From a virus, in the IMG/VR virus record IMGVR_UViG_3300036817_000094, positions 1-40,391 of that record: a stretch of 40,391 nt of DNA, one strand, 5' to 3'. The notes under the pieces were generated by a model that was given only the letters and a program-made list of their open reading frames with translations, was not told the origin of the DNA and made no database searches. The position numbers and the translations under genes were made by a program. Positions 1-5,376 of this stretch are shown in pieces. Numbering within the stretch: position 1 is the first letter of the stretch; each line of letters begins with the position of its first letter.

Positions 1-2
1 AA

Positions 3-31
3 ATTTAACATTTTCGTGGTAAGCCTGTCAA
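3..31 (-). promoter_or_regulatory. Leftward promoter candidate at the window start
   Basis: On the minus strand a perfect -35 TTGACA (31 to 26) is followed after 17 bases by TTAAAT (8 to 3), which matches four of six -10 positions. If the genome is circular it would transcribe leftward across the junction, antisense to the last gene. Its -10 lies against the -10 of the rightward promoter beginning at 40367, so the two would compete. Confidence 0.4.
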
Positions 32-75
32 GGGGGTACCCTCCCCACCCCTCAACTTTTTTTAGGGGAATCCTA

Positions 76-104
76 TTGACTTTCTACGTGGTGTGTGGTA
101 CAAC
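76..104 (+). promoter_or_regulatory. Promoter candidate in the left leader array
   Basis: TTGACT at 76-81, a 17-base spacer, then TACAAC at 99-104. The -35 matches five of six and the -10 four of six consensus bases. It lies 45 bases upstream of the better promoter at 121, in the same orientation, and points toward the left-arm operon. Confidence 0.4.
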
Positions 105-120
105 TTTTTTGATTATATGT

Positions 121-150
121 TTGACAGTTCTGGGGCGTTGTGATTATACT
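121..150 (+). promoter_or_regulatory. Strong sigma70-type promoter for the left arm
   Basis: A perfect TTGACA at 121-126 and TATACT at 145-150 are separated by 18 bases. It reads rightward through the region antisense to the HNH gene (144-551) toward the DUF932-type gene at 665. The HNH stop codon lies inside this promoter, so the HNH gene appears to have been inserted into, or to have grown up against, the leader. Confidence 0.65.
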
Positions 151-551
151 TTGTCGCTAAGTACATCCCATGCGTTTGACATATCGCACTCACTTGTGCT
201 TATTGATTCATACGGATATACATTCTTTCTGTTGCGATAGCTTGACAAAACCCTGATGTTGCATCTCCTATTGTCAAGCGTATAGCCGTTTCGATGGTCG
301 CCTTTCAACTCCCGCCTACAACTTTCACATGGATGGCCCCTGCGTATCCTGTGATCTACCGCGCCGAGAATTAGTCTCTGCATCGACTCTGGCCCATTGC
401 GGAGCATCGTATAGGCGTATGTTTGCCCGTTTGTTGCTACCCTTGCAGACCATTTGAAGTGCGATAGCCACTCGAAGTCCGAGACATCTACGGCGGTGAA
501 ACCCCTGCTATTACTGAGTTTTATGAGCTTATACATTGGCCCGGTTAGCAT
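144..551 (-). CDS. HNH homing endonuclease
   Basis: A 135-residue HNH protein, likely a free-standing homing endonuclease that nicks or cuts phage DNA. The layout is typical of phage HNH proteins: a KLIKLSNSRGFTAVDVSD start, an FEWLSHFKWSA segment, MQRLILG near residue 57, and the HNH core DHRNGYTLDNRRCNIR at 85-100. Unusually, about 19 residues with a CESC pair and a second DHR separate MQRLILG from the core; most relatives are continuous here. The gene is antisense to the rightward promoter array and its 3' end overlaps the promoter at 121-150. Start choice is weak: Met1 (551) and Met6 both lack a good ribosome-binding site. Such genes are usually selfish insertions. Confidence 0.72.
   Translation of the reverse strand: MLTGPMYKLIKLSNSRGFTAVDVSDFEWLSHFKWSARVATNGQTYAYTMLRNGPESMQRLILGAVDHRIRRGHPCESCRRELKGDHRNGYTLDNRRCNIRVLSSYRNRKNVYPYESISTSECDMSNAWDVLSDKV
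176..204 (+). promoter_or_regulatory. Weaker promoter candidate in the left leader array
   Basis: A perfect TTGACA at 176-181 is followed after 17 bases by CTTATT, a poor -10. Listed because it continues the series of rightward TTGACA boxes (40321, 40367, 76, 121, 176, 242). It may be a decayed promoter or a binding site. Confidence 0.3.
241..278. repeat. Inverted repeat CTTGACAA / TTGTCAAG
   Basis: Perfect 8-base inverted arms at 241-248 and 271-278, 22 bases apart, each containing a TTGACA box. The arms could be two opposed -35 boxes or a dimeric operator. The plus-strand box has only a poor -10 at normal spacing. They lie inside the HNH coding region. Confidence 0.4.
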
Positions 552-630
552 ATTTATTTTCTATCTACTTTGTATCCAAGTTTGCTTAGTGTGTTATAGT
601 TGTATGTAGATTCATGCTTCATCAAACCAT

Positions 631-656
631 GGGCCGCAGGTCCGACACTCGAAAGG
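631..656 (+). promoter_or_regulatory. Leader hairpin plus conserved SD box, copy 1
   Basis: A short hairpin, GGGCC-gca-GGTCC (631-643), is followed by ACACTCGAAAGG (645-656), which contains the ribosome-binding site; the ATG follows 8 bases later. The same arrangement precedes the next two genes (1582-1607 and 1899-1925). The stems differ in sequence but still pair, suggesting a selected RNA structure. Confidence 0.65.
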
Positions 657-664
657 CTATACCG

Positions 665-1537
665 ATGACTCGTTTTAACTCCACATTCGCCAATGCTCTC
701 ACCGTTGATGCTCTTCGCCACTATGTACCCTCCGCATTTGCTACCGCGCCTCACATCTCCCGTTCTGCTCGCTACACCTACATTCCCACATCCGAAGTAA
801 TCGCCGGTTTGACTGCTCAGGGTTTTACCCCGTTCAAGGCGGTACAGTCGCGGTCACGCATCGAGGGGAAGTCTGAGTTTACCAAACACATGATTCGCTT
901 TCGCCACGCGGATGCGGTCGCAAACGCTAACGGCAATATCCCCGAAGTTGTCCTTATCAACTCACACGATGGGACAAGCGCCTATAAGTTGCTCGCAGGC
1001 ATCTTCCGAATGATCTGCACGAACGGACTTATCACCTATGATGAAAAGTTTGGTGAGTTGAGCGTACCCCACAAAGGCAACATTGTTGATCGCGTAATTG
1101 AGGGTAGCTTCGAGATTATCGGGCAGTCACAAAAGGCGCTCGGCACCATCGACGCATGGCAGCAACTACGCCTTAGCGCTGGGGAGCAAGTAGCGTTTGC
1201 AGAGGCAGCGCATACGCTCCGTTTCGCCGATGCGGACGGGAAGACTGACACACCCATAACCGCAGAGATGTTGCTCGCGCCGCGTCGCATGGCGGACCGC
1301 GCAGACGATGGGCGCTCGTGGTCGCGTCCAGCGCCTGACCTTTACCGCACGATGAACGTAGTTCAAGAAAACGTCATACGTGGCGGATTGTCGGCGGTCC
1401 GCATCGAAGACGGGCAGCGTCGCCGCGTGACGACTCGTGAGGTGAAGGGTATCGACCAAGACGTAAAACTTAACCGCGCCTTGTGGCAGTTGGCCGAATC
1501 GATGGCCCGTTTGAAAGGCGCTCGCAACGCAGCATAG
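665..1537 (+). CDS. DUF932 / phage-plasmid-like protein (TIGR03299-type)
   Basis: A 290-residue protein that reads like the DUF932 family, common on phages and plasmids and of unproven function, often near replication or recombination genes. Family-like stretches are the N-terminal YIPTSEVIAGLTAQGFTPFK, the central KHMIRFRH and LINSHDGTSAYKLLAGIFRM (about residues 75-120), CTNGLI near 122, and a basic C-terminus. The ATG at 665 is chosen over the in-frame 614 because GAAAGG lies 8 bases upstream and the repeated leader hairpin ends just before it. It is the first gene of the left-arm operon and is followed by a stem-loop at 1545-1568. It is probably expressed early from the promoter array. 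Confidence 0.8.
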   Translation: MTRFNSTFANALTVDALRHYVPSAFATAPHISRSARYTYIPTSEVIAGLTAQGFTPFKAVQSRSRIEGKSEFTKHMIRFRHADAVANANGNIPEVVLINSHDGTSAYKLLAGIFRMICTNGLITYDEKFGELSVPHKGNIVDRVIEGSFEIIGQSQKALGTIDAWQQLRLSAGEQVAFAEAAHTLRFADADGKTDTPITAEMLLAPRRMADRADDGRSWSRPAPDLYRTMNVVQENVIRGGLSAVRIEDGQRRRVTTREVKGIDQDVKLNRALWQLAESMARLKGARNAA

Positions 1538-1544
1538 GTGCAAC

Positions 1545-1568
1545 GGTGGGAGTGACTACGCTCCCACC
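1545..1568 (+). terminator. Stem-loop after the DUF932-type gene
   Basis: GGTGGGAG (1545-1552) pairs perfectly with CTCCCACC (1561-1568) around an 8-base loop and is followed by AATTTCTT. The U-run is weak, so it is probably a partial terminator or an RNA-processing or stability element that lowers expression of the downstream small genes. Confidence 0.5.
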
Positions 1569-1581
1569 AATTTCTTCCCAT

Positions 1582-1607
1582 GGGGCAGCGCTCCAACACT
1601 CGAAAGG
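1582..1607 (+). promoter_or_regulatory. Leader hairpin plus conserved SD box, copy 2
   Basis: GGGGC-agc-GCTCC (1582-1594), then ACACTCGAAAGG (1596-1607), upstream of the ATG pair at 1613/1616. Compared with copy 1, paired positions of the stem have changed together (C-G to G-C, then C-G kept). The 13 bases from the SD box back are almost identical in both copies. Confidence 0.65.
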
Positions 1608-1615
1608 ACTCTATG

Positions 1616-1894
1616 ATGTCGCACAACTTTATCGACCTAATCAACTCCAAGGATGGCACCTTTCCCGCGTGGGCATGGCCCGGAGGGTATCCGCTGTTTT
1701 ACCTCATGTGTGACGGTGAGGCGCTTTGTCCATGCTGCGTCAACAAGGAAATTTGGCAGGTGCTTGAGGCCACGTTTAGCGATGCGCGTTACGGATGGAC
1801 ACTTGTGGGGGTAGCGGTCAATTGGGAAGACGTTAGCCTGTATTGCTCACAGTGCGGGTCGCGCATCACCTCCGCGTATGGCGAGCTTGACTAA
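1616..1894 (+). CDS. Small zinc-ribbon-like protein, unknown function
   Basis: A 92-residue protein not recognised beyond its cysteine pairs. Residues CPCC near 35 and CSQCGSRI near 79 could bind one zinc ion as a ribbon; the part between is ordinary globular sequence rich in Trp and Val. ATG 1616 gives the same 8-base spacing from AAAGG as the neighbouring genes; ATG 1613, one codon earlier, is equally possible. It sits between two copies of the repeated hairpin leader, so its translation is probably controlled together with genes 665 and 1935. A small early phage protein acting on a host factor would fit, but nothing in the sequence proves this. Confidence 0.6.
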   Translation: MSHNFIDLINSKDGTFPAWAWPGGYPLFYLMCDGEALCPCCVNKEIWQVLEATFSDARYGWTLVGVAVNWEDVSLYCSQCGSRITSAYGELD

Positions 1895-1898
1895 AACC

Positions 1899-1925
1899 GG
1901 GAGCATCGCTCCCACACTCGAAAGG
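1899..1925 (+). promoter_or_regulatory. Leader hairpin plus conserved SD box, copy 3
   Basis: A perfect 6-bp stem, GGGAGC-atc-GCTCCC (1899-1913), runs directly into ACACTCGAAAGG (1914-1925). It is the strongest version of the repeated leader and begins 4 bases after the stop codon of the preceding gene. Confidence 0.7.
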
Positions 1926-1934
1926 ATGACAAAA

Positions 1935-2123
1935 ATGCACCTCTGCTTTTTCCCTGTAAACAATGCTTGGGCGTTCGTCTTCGGCGATGACATCCGCACG
2001 GCTACGCCTATATCGCTCCACATGTTCCCGCTCTTCTACCGCACCAAAGGTCACGCGCTCGAAGCTGCGCGGCATCGTGGCCTCTATGTCGATCTGGCAA
2101 CCAACAAAGTATCCGTTGAATAG
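1935..2123 (+). CDS. Small protein of unknown function
   Basis: A 62-residue protein with no recognised family. It starts MHLCFFPVNNAWAFVFGDD and has a basic, His-rich middle (KGHALEAARHRG). The Met at 1935 is preferred over the one at 1926, which touches the SD box, because 1935 gives 9 bases of spacing from AAAGG and matches the two genes before it. It is the third gene with the repeated hairpin leader. Length and composition suggest a single compact domain, perhaps a host-modulating protein, but this is only a guess from position. Confidence 0.55.
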   Translation: MHLCFFPVNNAWAFVFGDDIRTATPISLHMFPLFYRTKGHALEAARHRGLYVDLATNKVSVE

Positions 2124-2129
2124 CCGCTG

Positions 2130-2148
2130 GCCCGGAGCGCATCCGGGC
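2130..2148 (+). promoter_or_regulatory. Perfect hairpin before gene 2165
   Basis: GCCCGGA-gcgca-TCCGGGC, a perfect 7-bp stem, occupies the gap between genes 1935 and 2165 and is followed by AGAAAGAATTTTT. It takes the place of the hairpin leaders of the three upstream genes but lacks the ACACTCGAAAGG box. The run of T makes it terminator-like as well. Confidence 0.55.
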
Positions 2149-2164
2149 AGAAAGAATTTTTCGA

Positions 2165-2500
2165 ATGGATCTGAAATACACCAATCCGCGCACGGTCGCA
2201 GTCATCACTGACTGGCCGAGCGGCACAAAGCGAGTCACTGCCAAGTTTGAAATTGAGAGCAACGGCAGAGGCGAGCGAGCTATTCGCACCACGTTTGGCG
2301 CACCTAAAAAGCTCACCTATGCGCTCAAGTCGCGCATCGTAGACGGCGACGATGGCCGCACCTACTTCGTCTCCATCATGCGTGGTGACATGCAATTTCA
2401 GCATGAGACCATCCACTCAAATAACCCACGCTACGCGGCAGCAATGGAGTTGTTTGCTGCGGATGTGTCGGAGGTGGCACCACCAAGAAAGGACGGATGA
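2165..2500 (+). CDS. Hypothetical phage protein
   Basis: A 111-residue protein of unknown function. The first half looks like a beta-rich fold (RTVAVITDWPSGTKRVTAKFEIE) and the second half has a short helix (YAAAMELFAADVSEV). There are no membrane segments, signal peptide or cysteine motifs. The ATG at 2165 has only the weak SD-like AGAAAGAA upstream, unlike its strong-SD neighbours. Its stop overlaps the start of the next gene (ATGATG at 2497-2502), so the two are translated as a coupled pair. Confidence 0.6.
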   Translation: MDLKYTNPRTVAVITDWPSGTKRVTAKFEIESNGRGERAIRTTFGAPKKLTYALKSRIVDGDDGRTYFVSIMRGDMQFQHETIHSNNPRYAAAMELFAADVSEVAPPRKDG

Positions 2501-2814
2501 TGGAATATCACCAGGCGATGCAGATACTACGGGCGCATCAGGTTCACGCGCCTGCAATCGTTCACTTCCCCGGCAAGGCCGGTTTTCACATCTTCTCGCG
2601 CACACGGCAGCTTAGTCACGGCGCGACTATCGAAGATGCCATGAGAGCGGGGGGGTTTTTACTTCTCCCTGCTCACCCCCTTCACCCGTTCGCTTACGAG
2701 GGTTTAATGGTCCATTGGCGTAGCAGGCTGGTGTGTACCGCTGAATCAAAGACGCTCGCGCAACGGATCGCAAATGCACTCAACGAATACATACCCGGAA
2801 AGAAGGCAAAATGA
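2497..2814 (+). CDS. Hypothetical phage protein
   Basis: A 105-residue protein with no family I recognise. It has an N-terminal helix (YHQAMQILRAH), a middle that could be strand-rich (AIVHFPGKAGFHIFSR), and a C-terminal helix (LAQRIANALNEYI) with a Lys-rich tail. It starts at a tandem ATGATG overlapping the stop of gene 2165 and ends in an ATGA overlap with gene 2811, so expression is translationally coupled at both ends. A neighbour-based guess is an accessory early protein; no catalytic motif is visible. Confidence 0.6.
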   Translation: MMEYHQAMQILRAHQVHAPAIVHFPGKAGFHIFSRTRQLSHGATIEDAMRAGGFLLLPAHPLHPFAYEGLMVHWRSRLVCTAESKTLAQRIANALNEYIPGKKAK

Positions 2815-3107
2815 CGGAAGAAACTTTAATCCCTACAGGCTTACAAACTCCTGAAGGCATCGAGCGCGTGAACAAAGCGCAGAGTGCCTATCTCGACGTG
2901 ACTGCTCGCCTTGCTGAAGCAACTGACAAATTCTTCGAGCACATCACATGGTGCGGTCCCTCCGAAGTGCGTTTCAACTTTGAAGACGCTCGCGAGGATG
3001 CCGAGGACATAATCCTCCGCATCGAAGAGCGCCGCGAGGCTCAGTACGAACTACGGGCAGCGGTCGCAGGTCGTCCACCCGCTCTCGATGGGCTGGGCGA
3101 ACTATGA
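2811..3107 (+). CDS. Acidic helical hypothetical protein
   Basis: A 98-residue protein, mostly predicted helix and rich in Glu, Asp and Arg, for example FEDAREDAEDIILRIEERREAQ near 65-87, which could form a short coiled coil. There are no membrane or metal-binding motifs. It begins in ATGA overlap with the stop of gene 2497. After its stop the operon changes to very small membrane and zinc proteins. Function unknown; a dimeric adaptor or regulator is a reasonable but untested idea. Confidence 0.6.
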   Translation: MTEETLIPTGLQTPEGIERVNKAQSAYLDVTARLAEATDKFFEHITWCGPSEVRFNFEDAREDAEDIILRIEERREAQYELRAAVAGRPPALDGLGEL

Positions 3108-3122
3108 AGGCTGTCGGGTGAA

Positions 3123-3293
3123 GTGATTTTTCTTTGGAAGTTGTACCTCTACCCCTCTGTTTTTGGCGCTGGCATGTACCTCTTTGTGGTCGCCATCGCC
3201 GCACCTATTCTCCGCTTCATCCACCGAAAAGGAAGTCCGAGTGAGAATCGTAATCATCATCGTTCTGGCGCTCGTCGCGCTAAATCTCAATAG
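3123..3293 (+). CDS. Small membrane protein (GTG start)
   Basis: A 56-residue open frame starting at GTG 3123. It has one clear membrane segment (VFGAGMYLFVVAIAAPILRF, about residues 13-32) between a short N-terminus and a very basic His/Arg-rich tail (NRNHHRSGARRAKSQ). It overlaps the start of gene 3241 by 53 bases in another frame. The start is uncertain: ATG 3174 would cut into the membrane segment, and no strong SD precedes 3123. Small phage membrane proteins in early operons often serve lysis timing or exclusion; here function is unknown. Confidence 0.45.
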   Translation: MIFLWKLYLYPSVFGAGMYLFVVAIAAPILRFIHRKGSPSENRNHHRSGARRAKSQ

Positions 3294-3519
3294 CAAAAAT
3301 CACAAGCTCAACGCGGAGATAGAAGATTTGCAAACCGAAGTCCAGACCGCACAGGACGCCGCAAGCGAAGCGCAGGACCATGCACAAGCCGCCAGCGACG
3401 CCGCTCACGAGGCTGCGGACTACGCAGCGGACGATGATTCAGACTCGGCGCAGGCTGCGGCTGAAGATGCTGCGGATGAAGCCGATAGCGCCAGCGAAGC
3501 AATTGACGACAACAACTAA
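3241..3519 (+). CDS. Membrane-anchored Ala/Asp-rich coiled-coil protein
   Basis: A 92-residue protein starting at GTG 3241, chosen because AAGGA lies at 3229-3233. Residues 2-15 (RIVIIIVLALVALN) are a hydrophobic anchor. From residue 20 onward the chain is a continuous helix of heptad-like Ala/Glu/Asp/Gln repeats ending in an acidic tail. An N-terminal anchor followed by a periplasmic coiled coil is the plan of an inner-membrane spanin, but no lipoprotein partner is nearby and the lysis genes are elsewhere, so spanin is only one option. The low-complexity Asp/Ala composition differs sharply from its neighbours. Confidence 0.6.
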   Translation: MRIVIIIVLALVALNLNSKNHKLNAEIEDLQTEVQTAQDAASEAQDHAQAASDAAHEAADYAADDDSDSAQAAAEDAADEADSASEAIDDNN

Positions 3520-3536
3520 GAAAGTAGGGCTCTGCT

Positions 3537-3665
3537 GTGCTTGTACGATTTTTCTGCTGGTTAAGCCATTTGCTTGTGGAATGGTCGGAACGTGATCGCT
3601 GTACAACCTGTGGTTTCGATAGGCCCAACGTTCAATGTTCGGCCTGCGGTCCGGGGGGAAAATGA
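3537..3665 (+). CDS. 42-residue membrane/zinc micro-protein
   Basis: An open frame from GTG 3537 encoding a hydrophobic start (VLVRFFCWLSHLLVEW) and a four-cysteine zinc-ribbon signature, CTTC followed after 8 residues by CSAC. It ends in an ATGA overlap with gene 3662. The cysteine spacing and the coupled overlap argue that it is real, although the SD is weak. Gene finders would usually miss it. Function unknown; membrane-tethered zinc knuckles can recruit other proteins. Confidence 0.45.
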   Translation: MLVRFFCWLSHLLVEWSERDRCTTCGFDRPNVQCSACGPGGK

Positions 3666-3772
3666 ACCCGGACGGTATGACTCCGGCCCTTATCATCGCG
3701 AGCGTCTTTGGAGTTTACGGCGTGGTGATGCTGATACGGGAGATGAGAAAGGTGGGGAAAAAGCCAAAATAG
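3662..3772 (+). CDS. 36-residue single-pass membrane peptide
   Basis: It starts at ATG 3662, overlapping the stop of gene 3537 by four bases. A short polar N-terminus (MNPDGMTP) leads into a single membrane helix (ALIIASVFGVYGVVMLI) and a strongly basic tail (REMRKVGKKPK), giving an N-out, C-in topology by the positive-inside rule. It is the last gene before the convergent stem-loop at 3789. A holin-like or inhibitor role is possible but unproven. Confidence 0.5.
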   Translation: MNPDGMTPALIIASVFGVYGVVMLIREMRKVGKKPK

Positions 3773-3788
3773 CGGATCGATCGAAATA

Positions 3789-3827
3789 TAGACAAGGCCT
3801 TGGGCGGTAGTGCCAAGGCCTTGTCTA
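3789..3827. terminator. 15-bp perfect stem-loop between convergent operons
   Basis: The arms at 3789-3803 and 3813-3827 are perfectly complementary over 15 bases around a 9-base loop. It separates the rightward operon (last stop 3772) from the leftward block, whose stop codon (3825-3827) is part of the stem. On the minus strand it is followed by TATATTT; neither side has a full U-run. Each arm contains the 10-base palindrome CAAGGCCTTG, so the element is both a direct and an inverted repeat. Confidence 0.7.
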
Positions 3828-4511
3828 GCTCATCGGGCAACCGCTCGGCTCCATTCGCACCACCTTGGCCCTCGGAACGAGCCTCAAGGCTATTTCCACT
3901 TGACGCTGCAACTCCCTTTCACCCTCCGGCCCGTCATAGATTCGGGCAGTGTCACGCAGGGTAGGAAGTCCACTTTCGATGGCTCCCAAAATCTCTTCCC
4001 GCGTCGCCACTCGGCCCCGGCAGTACCACTCCACCCGGAACGGTTTTCCCACCTTGAATAGAACGCCGTTCGGCACCTCAAAGGGATACCCGTTGCGCGA
4101 GTACCAAAGCACGGTCACGCCGGGATTGCGCTCGATCATAATTCCGGCAGGCTTCCCGCGTTCGGCTGGCAGGCCGTCGGTCCTGCGGACCATCTGCGGC
4201 TTACTCAGAAACGGGCAGGCCGTAGCAGCGAACAAGGCGCACTCGCGATGGTTCGGCGGCTCACCCGATACCCTGTTCACGGCGCACATCGGCCCAATGA
4301 CGAAGACGGCTTCGCGGAATAGCGCGTTGCCACACGTCCAACATCGGCGCTCATTGATCGCCTTGACAAACTTGCGTTGGTCCATGGCGCGAAACTCGGG
4401 TTTCCCGTCGATCCACTGCACAAACCACGGAACCGGATAGCCGCGCTCGTCAACCGGCAGGCCTCGCATGAAGTGTGGCAGCGGGGGAAGGTCGGCGCGT
4501 AGTTGGTTCAT
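3825..4511 (-). CDS. Conserved phage hypothetical with a cysteine pair cluster
   Basis: A 228-residue protein of the kind found in many soil-phage genomes, with no assigned function. The N-terminal half has the conserved look of HFMRGLPVDERGYPVPWFV then CWTCG (about 57-61), MCAVNR and HRECALFAATACPF, giving a set of Cys/His residues that could bind zinc or a nucleic acid. The second half is a mixed alpha/beta region. ATG 4511 has AAGGGA upstream and overlaps the stop of the preceding gene (ATGA). It is the last gene of the leftward block and ends in the convergent terminator. Confidence 0.65.
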   Translation of the reverse strand: MNQLRADLPPLPHFMRGLPVDERGYPVPWFVQWIDGKPEFRAMDQRKFVKAINERRCWTCGNALFREAVFVIGPMCAVNRVSGEPPNHRECALFAATACPFLSKPQMVRRTDGLPAERGKPAGIMIERNPGVTVLWYSRNGYPFEVPNGVLFKVGKPFRVEWYCRGRVATREEILGAIESGLPTLRDTARIYDGPEGERELQRQVEIALRLVPRAKVVRMEPSGCPMS

Positions 4512-4852
4512 TGGATGGTTCCCTTGAAAATCTCTTCGATGTCCGGTGGAAAGGCTCTTACGTTTTTAATAAGCTCTTTTTGCTTCCGGCGCAGGCGCAC
4601 AACCTCTCCGACATAGTAGGCCGATTGGCCTATCGCGCAGACGATGACCACGCCCGTAGTCCACCTCACGGCGCGGTTCTGGCCTAGCAGGACGTAACCC
4701 ATGTTCGCGAACGATAGGCCCATGGTCAATCCAACCGAGATGAAGGCGAGGACGTCTCGCCGTCTAAAACTTGGCTGGAATGGCGGTTCAAAGGAGATGT
4801 GTAGCCATGGCCCTCGCACTTCCCGCACTTCGTCTGTTTTTTCTGGTTCCAT
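4508..4852 (-). CDS. Two-helix membrane protein
   Basis: A 114-residue protein with two likely membrane helices: VLAFISVGLTMGLSFANMGYV (about residues 35-55) and TTGVVIVCAIGQSAYYVGEVV (about 67-87). A polar N-terminus with many Glu/Lys and a basic tail flank them. The in-frame 5017 start is rejected because its first 55 residues are the shadow of the zinc-finger gene. ATG 4852 has GAGG about 8 bases upstream. It overlaps gene 4726 by 127 bases in another frame, an unusually long overlap. Two-helix topology would suit a holin-type or superinfection protein, but the lysis genes are elsewhere. Confidence 0.6.
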   Translation of the reverse strand: MEPEKTDEVREVRGPWLHISFEPPFQPSFRRRDVLAFISVGLTMGLSFANMGYVLLGQNRAVRWTTGVVIVCAIGQSAYYVGEVVRLRRKQKELIKNVRAFPPDIEEIFKGTIQ

Positions 4853-5010
4853 CCTGATCCCTCGCAGTCTAGGCAGGCCGTGAGCATCCCGCTCCCGTTG
4901 CACTTCGCACACGTCTTGCTCGGCCTCCGGGTCTTCGTTCCCCGGCTGCAATTGCATTTGCCACGTCCATCCTTGCGAAGAGCGGCGGCGGCGATGTCGC
5001 TGACATCCAT
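4726..5010 (-). CDS. DnaJ-type zinc-finger (CxxCxGxG) protein
   Basis: A 94-residue protein. After an N-terminal helix (MDVSDIAAAALRKDG) it has a series of cysteine pairs resembling the DnaJ cysteine-rich domain: CNC near 19, CAKCNGSG at about 34, CLDCEGSG at about 46 and CGKCEGHG at about 61. This domain binds zinc and, in DnaJ, unfolded protein; J-less versions in phages have unknown partners. The start has AAAGGA eight bases upstream and shares bases with the TAA of the upstream gene (TAATG). The C-terminal 40 residues overlap the membrane-protein gene 4508-4852. It belongs to the zinc-protein cluster between 4.7 and 7.1 kb. Confidence 0.65.
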   Translation of the reverse strand: MDVSDIAAAALRKDGRGKCNCSRGTKTRRPSKTCAKCNGSGMLTACLDCEGSGWNQKKQTKCGKCEGHGYTSPLNRHSSQVLDGETSSPSSRLD

Positions 5011-5150
5011 TAGGCAATCCTTTTGTCCATCACTACGGCTTGTGCGGGTCTCTCATGGAACGCAACAATCGGAACCGTCTCGATCATCTCGGGCAGCGGT
5101 GCAAGCGCACCTACGAGGCTGGCGATGAAGCTACGGCGTGTTAGGGTCAT
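5010..5150 (-). CDS. 46-residue protein with a Tat-like N-terminus
   Basis: A short gene starting at ATG 5150 with GGAG eight bases upstream. The N-terminus TLTRRSFIASLVGALA looks like a twin-arginine signal (T-RR-S-F-I plus a moderately hydrophobic stretch), followed by a small polar remainder ending VVMDKRIA. Its stop overlaps the start of gene 4726 as TAATG, and its start lies inside the end of gene 5131. Good SD and coupling on both sides make it likely real. A phage Tat substrate of this size is unusual; the RR pair may simply be chance in a membrane-active peptide. Confidence 0.5.
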   Translation of the reverse strand: MTLTRRSFIASLVGALAPLPEMIETVPIVAFHERPAQAVVMDKRIA

Positions 5151-5376
5151 CGTGCTCACTCCATGCGCTCACTTTGATGTTGTGACTAGCGTACTCGGCG
5201 AGGCCTAGCGCGTGGGTGTTCACGCAATTGGTTTTCATCCACACGTCGCCGTTGACATCGGTATAAACCACCAGCATCGCCAGCGGTTCGCCATACATCC
5301 CGAAGCGTTCCAGAATCTTTATCAGGATGTCCGTACCCTTGGCGTTGTTCGGCTCTTGCCAACTGTGATCGCTCAT
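5131..5376 (-). CDS. Hypothetical protein
   Basis: An 81-residue protein of unknown function. It begins with a helical stretch (GTDILIKILERFGMYG) followed by probable strands (LAMLVVYTDVNGDVWMKT). No membrane or metal motifs. It starts at ATG 5376 in ATGA overlap with the preceding gene, with GGAGAG upstream, so it is translated as part of the coupled chain in the leftward block. No family recognised. Confidence 0.55.
   Translation of the reverse strand: MSDHSWQEPNNAKGTDILIKILERFGMYGEPLAMLVVYTDVNGDVWMKTNCVNTHALGLAEYASHNIKVSAWSEHDDPNTP

Noticed and set aside
16-240. Rightward open frame of 74 codons in the promoter array
   Set aside because: It overlaps several promoters, has no ribosome-binding site and no protein-like features.
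4853-5017. Upstream extension of the membrane protein 4508
   Set aside because: The added residues are an Arg/Gln-rich shadow of the zinc-finger frame; ATG 4852 has a proper ribosome-binding site.
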